Below, one piece after another: positions 54,871 through 64,000 of a stretch of 64,000 bases of DNA (positions are counted from its first letter, which is position 1; each line of letters opens with the position of its first letter). The stretch comes from Lampris incognitus (taxonomy: Eukaryota; Chordata; Actinopteri; Lampriformes; Lampridae): assembly GCF_029633865.1 (NCBI RefSeq), contig NC_079213.1, forward strand, positions 112,244,053-112,308,052. Direction: 5' to 3'. A model generated the notes under the pieces. That model saw only the letters and a list, made by a program, of their open reading frames with translations. It ran no database searches and was not told where the DNA came from. A program made the position numbers and the translations under genes.

Positions 54871-55616
54871 GGACATGACGTAGCTTTTCTGTTTGCCGAC
54901 CTAAAAAGACAAAGCGAACTTATTATGAACGTGTCAAACGATTACTGTATTGAAACAGTACCTGAATCATGTAGGCCAGAAATAATACTCGACCACATCA
55001 CGATACAGAAATATGTAGTAGAAGTATTGGCTATAGAGGTAATGCCCTATAAACCTGTGCAGTGTAATGCCAAATATATATAGGCTAAGAAAAATGGCCC
55101 AAAAAACAACAAGAGAAGGTTTTCCAATGTAATACCCGATTTATTTGGTCATAGTCCGGTCCTTGTTTACAAACCTTTCTGCATTTGATTGTGTGTAGCT
55201 TATTCAAGGCTCGGCGTTTTCGGTTTTTACAGATTCTCACCGAAAAATACCCAGATTTTTAAACTGATTTTCACAAAGTTGTTCCTGTTCGTGTGAGGTT
55301 ATGTAACAGTGCCCTCTTGTGGCGAAATTCGGCATGCTGGGTGGCTTGGAAAAATAAAAACCGAAAACGCTGAGCCTTGCTTATGTTGTATGGAAATGTC
55401 TGAAAATGGGATTTATGTCTTGTTACCTGCAGACACTAAGATGAGCAGACACTAAGATGAGCAGACACTAAGATGAGCAGACACTAACTAGTGTGAGGAC
55501 TATGACCACCTTTTCACGGGTGTCAGCATTCCTCAGCTGAGGGCTTTATGTAAGTACCGTAATGATTGAATTATGTTAAAACGGCTTATTGGCACATGTT
55601 TCATAATGCATATCAC

Positions 55617-56275
55617 CAGTGGCGGCTGGTGCTAAAAATGTTTGGGGGGTGGGGGGCACAATGTACCTTGGCGCAGCACACCTGACAGCTGCTTTAATGT
55701 CCGCACAGTCACAGAGGTATTAACAAGGACAGTGTAGCCTATAGATTTTATCAGGGGTCGTAGACGGTGGATGGTTGACAGTCGAGACGAGGCGTCGTGG
55801 TGGGTGTGAACATGATTGACAACCATGATGAGAATTGTCCAATCACATTAGGTCAAAAAACATTAAAACAATACCAGTTCGCTGCCTAAATAAGTGGGAG
55901 TGTCTGGGGCATCACAGAACTGCGCCCCCTGGAAAATCTGAAGAAACCAATCAGACAGCAGCTTCAGGTCACCTGCTCGCCACAAGTTTGAGGGCTTACA
56001 TAAGGTATCATTTGGCCGGCGCCCCTCACCCAGGAAGTATATGTATTCAGACAGGAAGTATATGTGTTCAGACAGGAAGTATATGTATTCAGACAGAAAT
56101 CAACCAAAAACCATATGGAACCAATATTTAATGTTGCTGACAGGCGCTCACAGACTGAGAAACAATTTTCTTTCATAATTATTTGCATTATATGTAACAT
56201 GTTTAAGCAGATTTTCATCTCTTGATATCTGAAGGGGGTGGTGCCCCACCGCCCTGCACTGGCCAGCCGCCACTG
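55617..56275. mobile_element. hAT-like nonautonomous element
   Basis: Ends cagtggcggctggtg and its complement ccagccgccactg. Flanks (catatcac, catcacaa) match only in part. A 21-bp repeat (aggaagtatatgtattcaga) occurs three times at about 56032-56096. No transposase. Confidence 0.65.
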
Positions 56276-57229
56276 CATCACAAGAAAATTAAAGAGCCAT
56301 TTCTGTAGAATTGCATCTTGTTTCATAGGGGAATATTGTGGATTTTCCCCCAGAAACATTCTCAGTGAAATGAAGCTCTGAATGGTCTTGTCGAGTGAGC
56401 AAGCCAAGAAGAAATGGGAGAAACTTAAAAGGAGGTACAGGATGGATAAAACAACCCTCGGCCTCTGGCGTCCTGTAAGGAGTGCAGCAATTACATAGGC
56501 GAGGCTGCATCAGTCACCGTCTACATGGTTGTTGTCGCGCAAACATTTCCACAGCGGTGAGTGAAGTAGACTTGAGGCCTGTCTGTCAGCGGCTTTTATA
56601 GCCTCGCGGTCTCGTGCCCTTGCAGACTTGACTTGACGACGGTGAACACATCACAGTCAATGCGTTTACACGCACAGTGAAGTCGAGCTACGGTTAGGGC
56701 TCGATTAGGCCATGTGATTGGACTACTGTTGTTGTCCCAGTATTCAAGAACCGGGGGAGAATCGATTCATTGACAGAAGTATGTCCGACCCCGGTACAGT
56801 AGGTGGCGAGACGCCCCCTTTCGGCTGGTTGCTATTGGACCTTCTTCCGGTTGACCTATTGTGTCACATACCAAACAACGCGACAAACTAGTTAGCGAGC
56901 GGGTTCCATGTGGAGCGGTGAAAACATGGACAACTCTACAGCGCTGCACATTTCATACGTACTCTACGCTTTACTGTTGGTACAAATGAGATGCACGCTA
57001 TCCCTGGTGCCAACACAACATGAAGTTTGTCTCCTCGTCGGTCCAGAAATACGTGGTTCTTGCTCTAGCCCTCGCCATGTTGATAGTGTTGGTACTACGC
57101 TGTTCGAGCTGCGGGTGAAAGACCGCCACGGGAACTATGGATCACGCGCAGAACGCCTAGGCCAGTCCAGGGCCCATTGAAGCGTATACATGCCAGAGTA
57201 AGTTCACCCCCAACCACATCATCTAGGTG

Positions 57230-57989
57230 CAGTGGCGTGGCCACGGGGGGGGGGGGGGGCGTATGCCCCCTCACTTTTGTCAAAAGGTCCTCGAGATTCC
57301 TTCAAAACCGAGGAGAAATGCCCGTGTATAGGTGGAGTAGGGTAAGACATTTTTTGAGAAATGCTGGAAGAAGATTGCGTAAGCGAACTACGTGATGGCC
57401 ATTTATAGCGAAAGTGCTCCTTTTACTCGGGGCCGTTGTCATTGTGATGCGATGTAATGTGGCGAGGTTGCACATCAGTATTGGGTTGCTCTCATCACAC
57501 AGACATTGGAAGCAATGGAAGGTATTCAAATTTTAATCCACAAAATGAGGTGTTTTAATCCACAAAATGAGGTGTTTTAATCCACAAAATGAGGTGTTTT
57601 AATCCACATAATGAGGTGTTTTATTGATCTGAACTATGACAAACTGACCTCTTTGTGTGTCGGTAGAAACTGCAATATCTTAATATAGTCTTCCCCATTC
57701 AGTTTATGCAGTACCACGTGACACATTTGTTGTGTTCTATGCATACGCCAGTAGGTGGCACCAATGTTGTGAATGCCCTGTTGCGTTTAACGTAAGAGAG
57801 AAAAGAAGAGAAGAAGAAACGACTGACCACTACTCCTGTGCACCATACTTTACTTACTTATACTTATACATACAACTTGTGTAAGCAGCTTTTTAGGTAA
57901 AGGGCGTGCCCCCAAAAAGGGCATGTCCCCAGACCCCCTCATTTTTATACCCCCCCCCCCCCACTTCATTTACCCTGGCCACGCCGCTG
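57230..57989. mobile_element. hAT-type nonautonomous element with 8-bp duplication
   Basis: Ends cagtggcgtggccac and its imperfect complement ctggccacgccgctg. Perfect 8-bp flanks tctaggtg at 57222-57229 and 57990-57997. A 22-bp repeat (atccacaaaatgaggtgttt) runs four times at about 57536-57625. No transposase frame. Confidence 0.87.
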
Positions 57990-58863
57990 TCTAGGTGTGT
58001 TAGTCCGACCTCGAGAAATTCAGTTTAGTGCGATTTCAGTCGGCCTAACACGTTTACATGTATCTTAACAGTCCAGTTTTAGTCGGACTAACACAATAAA
58101 TCCACCTGTCCCACCACCACGTGAACGTAGTCGGTACGAACGACGGAAGTCAGCGAGGGCTCGGTCCGCCAGTCCGGAGGGTGGACATTTGGATTCAGCA
58201 TGAGACTGACAGGCTGGTCATCGTTCACGGCCGATCAGGCGGAAGACCAGCTGATTCCCGGTCACCGGCCAATCGGTCAATCTGTGCGTCTCTCGTTAAA
58301 GGTGCTCGGGTTGCTCAGCGTGACGTCACATAGTCTCACGCCGTTATTACAGCGGTCTTCAGCACTTCAAATTGTCGCGTTCTCCGCCGATAAATCTAAT
58401 TAGCCGTGTCTGCTTCGAGCCTTTTCCTTATGAGACACTTGATGGGCGTAGCTCCGTTTCCTAAGGAATAGCGTGTTATTTAGTTTTATGGGCCAAAGCG
58501 GAGCTGCGTCTTCGCTTCAGAACTGGTTCCACTTTTGTAAGGCTCTCGCGGCGGCGGCTGCTGGGTCGAACGGGGCCCTCAGAACGTACTGTGCTGAAAG
58601 CCAGGCCACGCTCCGGGGCCGAGTGTGAGGGACAGGAACACTGCAGACTTTCTCTTGGTCTGCACACCCCTTGAGAGAGAGAGAGATGCTCACAGACCAG
58701 GATCCAGGGCTTTAAATTTGGCCTTCCGTACTCTGATGACATTGGGGGGAGGGGGGGTGAATGTTCATGACCCAATCCCCCCCCTCCCTTACACCCCCTG
58801 TTAGGTAGACATTCTGGTTGGCAAGCCAGGCTGGAAAAGTAGAAAGGAAACTTGGCTCAATGC

Positions 58864-58902
58864 CCCCCCCCACCACCACCACCACCACCACCACCACCAC
58901 CA
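58864..58902. repeat. C run and CAC microsatellite
   Basis: A poly-C run followed by (cac)n. Confidence 0.9.
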
Positions 58903-59511
58903 AAAAAAGAAAAGAAAAGCTATTGGACAACCAGGCAGAAGTTCAGGGACATGCCCGACTTCTCCGTCACCTCTCAGGCTAATTCAGACTAGTTTTGTTA
59001 CTTTCCTGGGCAGGTATGTGGCGTAGCGGCTTACTGTAAGGGTCGATGGCGTGAAAAGCCCCTCCCCTCCAACTGCTTTGGACGGGAAATGCCTCTTCAG
59101 CGGCTGCCGCTTAAGCAAGGTGGCCGACAATGTCCTTTGATTTTTCTTTTCATTCAAACGTACTACAACGGTCAAGTCAAGTCAGTTTTATTTGTGTAGC
59201 TCAGTATCACAAATGTTCCCCAGGGGGCTTTACAGCACCACAGCTTCCTGGGCTTAAGGCCCAGACACGCCAAACCGACTAGCTGCAACGAAGTCGCCTG
59301 GGCCAAAAAGTGGCGCTTGAACACACCGCGAAGACTACGGCCGACCAGCTAGCATGTACGTTCCGCACCGATTGGCTGAGCTGAACAGCCAGTCAGAGGG
59401 ATCTCGCTCACCGACGGCTCCGCCCATTCACCGCGCTGAATCGGCCGAAAAGCTGCCGACGGGGGTCCGACCGGCGCCGACGGTGCGGGACACACTGCAA
59501 AAACGAGGGTC

Positions 59512-59863
59512 TGTAGCGCCGCATTATGTAATAAATTTTCACATCATGTAATAACGCCACGTTTTTTCAAATCAAGACATACATTTTGGTGGTTTATTGC
59601 ATAATGCACCAAATTATTACATTTTCTTCATAAAAAAGTGGAACATCCGCATTTTGTAATAAGTTGTTACATATTGCACCGGTTATTACAAAATGCGGAT
59701 GTTACACTTTTTTATGAGGAAAATGTAATAATTTGGTGCATTATGTAATAAACCACCAAAATTTATGTCTTGATTTGAAAAAAACGTGACGTTATTACAT
59801 AATGATGTGAAAATGTATTACATTATTACATAATGCGGCGTTATTACATAATGCGGCGCTACA
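59512..59863. mobile_element. Foldback element with 5-bp target duplication, copy 2
   Basis: Begins tgtagcgccgcattatgtaa and ends with its complement, flanked by gggtc at 59507-59511 and 59864-59868. The two arms are near-perfect complements over about 160 bp each with almost no unique centre, so the whole element is one hairpin. It shares the tgtag start, 5-bp duplication and atgtaataa words with 39546-40114. Confidence 0.87.
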
Positions 59864-60034
59864 GGGTCACAGACGCTCACCAAAGGCCCGACATCGGCCA
59901 ATGGCTGACCGTGGGCCTGGTGTGTCAGGGCCCTTAGACCCTCGCATCGGATGAAGAACGACGCCCTAAAAAGCCCCTTTAAAAGGCAGCTGAAATGGGA
60001 AGGAAGCTCAGGGAGAGCCACAGGTTGGATTTTA

Positions 60035-60350
60035 TGTGGTATACTGTATCGATCCCCGAGGGGGTGCTGCATGCAAGCCATCCTAGCTGTGTAGCCGGGA
60101 GCCGTGGGCAGCCGCCCTGCAGCGCCCGGGGACCAACCGCAGTCCGTCTCGCCACGCCTCGGTCGGCGGCGCCACACGGGAGTATCAACCCTAACATGCA
60201 TGTCTTGCTGACGGAGGGGGAACCCGGAGGAAACCCACCGCGCACACAGAGGACGACCCCCAAGGTTGGACCACCCCGGGCTCGGAGCCCAGGACCTTCT
60301 CGCTGTGAGGCGACAGCGCTGACCGCTGCGCCACCGTGCCAGAGGAGGGG
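60035..60350 (-). mobile_element. tRNA-derived SINE, minus strand
   Basis: Minus strand: ggcacggtggcgcagcggtc, a B-box-like tgggctccgagcccg, gtttcctccgggttcccc, then the variant body with agacatgcatgttagggtt. Inverted relative of 51523-51880. Confidence 0.75.
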
Positions 60351-60674
60351 TCTCTCTCTCCCCCGAGACGGACAACGTCCAGCGGATGTTGTGTTTACAC
60401 AATCTACACAATGCAACACTGAAAGAGGATAACACAATTATAACGGAACGTATGGGGAATATGATGAGGAGGACGCCAAGCAGTGTCCAGACGCCGCCAG
60501 GACCTGAGCCACGCCGCCACCATCACCATGGAGACCTGACGGGACAGACTACATGTGCACACAGGGGGACTCGCGTCACACCATTCACACACACGAGAGA
60601 GGAGAGACGAGAAAAAGCATTAGTCACACATCGCAGTGAGAGAAGGATATAACACTGAAACAGGATATGGATTC

Positions 60675-60679
<5 letters not shown>

Positions 60680-60738
<59 letters not shown>
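60680..60738. repeat. CA then TA microsatellite
   Basis: (CA)n at about 60679-60710 directly followed by (TA)n to about 60738. Confidence 0.95.
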
Positions 60739-60743
<5 letters not shown>

Positions 60744-61462
60744 TTAGCCTCCAGTAACTCAAAATAGCCAGTGCTTTTTATTTTTCTTGAAAGGTTTTCT
60801 CCACATCAACTTGTCTTGTGTGCAGTCACAGGGAAAGACGACGTTGTTTTCTGGCTGAAACGATGAAGAAGCGTGGCAGGAGGGCAAATCGTGACGTCCT
60901 CGCCGTACCACCCTGTCCAAGCGGTGTAACTGTGCGGTCTGTCCGTCTCCGAGGCCCTAGGCGTGTCCCCGCACAGGCCCGACGGGCGTTCCCGGTGCTA
61001 ACGGGAAGCAGCTAGCTGTTAGTTTGCCCGTGTCCCCTCCTTGTTCGGTAACGCTCCTGTGCTCAGAGGACGCTCGGCCCGTCTTCGGGAAAACGTCATT
61101 AGTGGACGCTGTGATCTGCGCGCTAATGGGAACGGCCCGAGACCAAAGTAGGACACGCAGACCTTGTCCAAGGCCGGCAGTCAGCAACTTTTCTCTTTTA
61201 TCGTTGCAGGAAAACTGCAGAGCCCACAGAACACGTCAGAATGTCGGCTGATGTGAAGCCAAAGTTAGACGCCGTCTCTGTAGCGGGAGGACGGAGAGCT
61301 GGTCCAGGACCCTGCCTCGTTCCTCCAGCAGGCTCACTGGGAGTCAACTTTTGCCCCTTTTTTCTGTCTGCTGCCTGAATTATTCATTGATAGCTCTTAA
61401 ACAGTAAAAAAAAGACAATATATAAATGGAAATACACATCCTGTAAATGTAGAAATGGTGTT

Positions 61463-61765
61463 CAGGGCGTCCGGGTGGCGTGGCGGTCTATTCCGTTGCC
61501 TGCCAACACGGGGATCGCCGGTTCGAATCCCCGTGCCGCCTCCGGCTTGGTCCGGCCTCCCTACAGACGCAATTGGCCGTGTCTGCAGGTGGGAAGCCGG
61601 ATGTGGGTATGTGCTCTGGTCCCCGCACTAGCGCCTCCTCTGGTCGGTCGGACTACCTGTTCGGAGGGGAGGGGGAATAGCGTGGTCCTCCCACGCGCTG
61701 CGTCCCCCTGGTGAAACTCCTCACTGTCGGGTGAAAAGGAAGCCACAGGTGGAGGATGCTGGCTG
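61463..61765 (+). mobile_element. tRNA-derived SINE, 3' truncated
   Basis: Head gggcgtccgggtggcgtggc, B box cggttcgaatccccg, body with cactagcgcctcctctggtc and acctgttcgg. Stops near the gtgaaaaggaagc part of the family and lacks the A-rich tail. Confidence 0.8.
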
Positions 61766-61981
61766 ACGTTAGGGAAGCGTCTCAACAGCTGGGAAGGTGG
61801 ATGAAGGCATCAGCAGAAATGGGACCCCAGTCGCCTTGGACTCCATGCCGCTGGACCCTGACCTAGATCTGTTAAGGACCGTGTGATGGCTGTCCGTGCA
61901 GCAGTCCCCCCATATTAGACAAAGTCACGCACAGGCGGGGCCATAAAGGACAGTCATGCTCGCTTCCAGTGACCGCCGATG

Positions 61982-62008
61982 AGATATATATATATAGTGT
62001 ATTATATA

Positions 62009-62065
<57 letters not shown>

Positions 62066-62076
62066 GTGTATTATAT

Positions 62077-62111
<35 letters not shown>

Positions 62112-62131
62112 ATATATATATAGTGTATTAT

Positions 62132-62177
<46 letters not shown>

Positions 62178-62191
62178 GTGTATTATATATA

Positions 62192-62231
<40 letters not shown>

Positions 62232-62329
62232 GTAGTGTATTATATATACTCTCTCTATCTCTATATATATATAGTGTATTATATATACTCTCTCTCTCTC
62301 TCTCTCTATATATATAGTGTATTATATAT

Positions 62330-62371
<42 letters not shown>

Positions 62372-62385
62372 GTGTATTATATATA

Positions 62386-62432
<47 letters not shown>

Positions 62433-62435
62433 CAT
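61982..62435. repeat. Compound TA / TC satellite
   Basis: A higher-order unit of (TA)n, gtgtattatatata, then (CT)n, repeated about eight times with variable run lengths. Frames through it are not genes. Confidence 0.96.
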
Positions 62436-62609
62436 ACTATTTTTTTCTGCAGTAACTGAAGCTTTAATGGTAGAGAATCGGGTTTCTGTATTTTACTTTT
62501 CAATCTTCTCTCAGTAATGTAGACTGAGATCTTTGTGGTCAGTTCAGAAGCTGTTTCCTTGCAGCCATCATGGGTGTCGGGGGAGTGGAGAGGGTTAACC
62601 CCCAGATAT

Positions 62610-63503
62610 CAGTTTAATATGTCTCCTACTATTACAATCATATCATATCATATCGGTCCAATATGTCTCCTATTATTACAATCATATCATATCATATCAT
62701 ATCAGTCTAACATGTCTCCTACTATTACAATCATATCATATCGGTCCAATATGTCTCCTACTATTACAATCATATCATATATCAGTCCAATATGTCTCCT
62801 ACTATTACAATCATATATCATATCGGTCCAATATGTCTCCTATTATTACAATCATATCATATCATATCAGTCTAACATGTCTCCTACTATTACAATCATA
62901 TCATATCGGTCCAATATGTCTCCTACTATTACAATCATATCATATCAAATCAGTCCAATATGTCTCCTACTATTACAATCATATCATATCATACCATATC
63001 AGTCCAATATGTCTCCTACTATTACAATCATGTCATATCATATCAGTCCAATATGTCTCCTACTATTACAATCATATCATATCATATCAGTCCAATATGT
63101 CTCCTACTATTACAATCATATCATATATCATATCGGTCCAATATGTCTCCTACTATTACAATCATATCATATCATATCAGTCCAATATGTCTCCTATTAC
63201 AATCATATATCAGTCTAATATGTCTCCTACTATTACAATCATATCATATCACATCAGTCCAATATGTCTCCTACTATTACAATCATATCATATATCATAT
63301 CGGTCCAATATGTCTCCTACTATTACAATCATATATCATATCAGTCCAATATGTCTCCTACTATTACAATCATATCATATCAGTCCAATATGTCTCCTAC
63401 TATTACAATCATATATCATATCATATCAGTCTAATATGTCTCCTACTATTACAATCATATCATATATCATATCGGTCCAATATGTCTCCTACTATTACAA
63501 AAC
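62610..63503. repeat. AT-rich minisatellite, unit about 42-45 bp, about 20 copies
   Basis: Unit: cagtccaatatgtctcctac, tattacaatcatatcatat, with a variable number of atatc words. G/A alternates in tcggtcc/tcagtcc. Three + frames stay open across it because the unit lacks stops. Confidence 0.96.
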
Positions 63504-63542
63504 TAAAGATGTTAATCCTGCAATGTGCAGCAGCATATTGAT

Positions 63543-63545
<3 letters not shown>

Positions 63546-63578
<33 letters not shown>
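63546..63578. repeat. GT microsatellite
   Basis: Uninterrupted (GT)n of about 16 units. Confidence 0.96.
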
Positions 63579-63580
<2 letters not shown>

Positions 63581-64000
63581 GGGGTTGCTGATGGCTGATT
63601 GAAATCAGATGAGATATTTTTAGGAGCCACATGACCAGGGCCGGTGGGATTTGTTTTCAGCACACATTGAACTCTGCAGCCCAACACATCCGTGGACAAC
63701 AGCAGACACGCCACGTGTTATCACCAACAGTACAGTCTCACAATAGCAGACACACGCATGTCACACAATTAGGGGATGGCGGTCTGCATGCAGTGGTGTG
63801 TGAGGAGGGGACTAGATCGGGTCTGGCTTGCTTAAGTATCAGCTTGTGCACGTGTCGGAAAACATCAATTGAAATCTTGATGTAATCAGGCTTTTGATTA
63901 GTCTGAGTGATTAAGTCGCGGTTCCTAACTAAGCTGCAAGAAACAAGCCTCGTTACACCAGTCCCACAGTTCAACAACCAAGTAATACGCAAACTACTTC

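Larger units (their letters stand above)
49353..64000 (+). other. xxylt1: Inferred xxylt1 intron 1 (continues past window)
   Basis: No further xxylt1 coding exon was recognised, so the remaining sequence is taken as intron. It is full of repeats, listed separately. Stretches with no supported feature: 49353-50740, 54600-55610, 56280-57220, 58000-58860, 60360-60670, 60740-61460 and 63580-64000. A long first intron is usual for this gene in mammals. Confidence 0.55.

Noticed and set aside
54817-55083. Second xxylt1 exon or a separate gene
   Set aside because: The translation has no similarity to what I know of XXYLT1 and lacks clear splice sites. Left as an unexplained frame beside a ZNF143-like site.
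62535-63579. Frames of 193-248 codons with repeated SPTITIIS-like words
   Set aside because: Translation of the AT-rich minisatellite; no start context, homologue or codon signal.

Overview
The window is vertebrate nuclear DNA, most likely from a ray-finned (teleost) fish. The evidence is very dense CA/GT microsatellites, several teleost-style tRNA-derived SINEs, Tx1/L1-like and RTE-like LINEs, hAT and other DNA-transposon remnants, Ty3/Gypsy fossils, vertebrate-type U6 snRNA promoters, and one host gene start that I read as xxylt1. Species is not resolved.

Layout. 1-14590 is a tandem array of units about 4.1-4.2 kb long. Each unit holds a 5'-truncated, internally deleted Tx1/L1-like LINE on the + strand and a spacer with an unexplained minus-strand reading frame. 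It also holds CA/GT microsatellites, an AT-rich block, and a full-length U6 snRNA gene on the - strand with TATA, PSE-like and SPH (ZNF143-type) elements at the expected spacing. Three U6 genes lie in the array (3398-3502, 7485-7589, 11682-11786); a fourth unit is only its LINE part, and the array runs off the left edge. A fourth intact U6 sits at 40273-40377 in a diverged, LINE-free relic unit. Two further U6-type promoters exist: one at 27.5-27.8 kb in front of an unrecognised short sequence, and one at 33.7-35.0 kb split from its decayed U6-like gene by an RTE-like LINE that landed in the TATA box.

14.6-19.7 kb is a graveyard of LINE fragments on both strands, including a pentameric satellite grown from a LINE tail. 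19.74-27.1 kb is bounded by a long inverted repeat and carries a decayed multi-exon minus-strand gene with Zn-finger, SWIM-like and Ulp1-like motifs, which I take for a Zisupton-like DNA transposon. 28.2-30.4 kb holds a second, related-looking block with a SAM-like exon. 31-47.8 kb is mixed: hAT elements, SINEs, Ty3/Gypsy fossils, foldback elements with 5-bp target duplications, a hAT transposase remnant and another RTE-like LINE.

47.9-49.35 kb is the CpG-rich promoter and first coding exon of xxylt1 (+ strand). The remainder, 49.35-64.0 kb, is read as its first intron. It contains SINEs, two hAT-like elements, a foldback element, a 54-bp G-run minisatellite of about 20 copies, a compound TA/TC satellite and an AT-rich minisatellite of about 42-45 bp. 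No second xxylt1 exon was seen. The active content is probably the four U6 genes and xxylt1 exon 1; nearly everything else is repeat.
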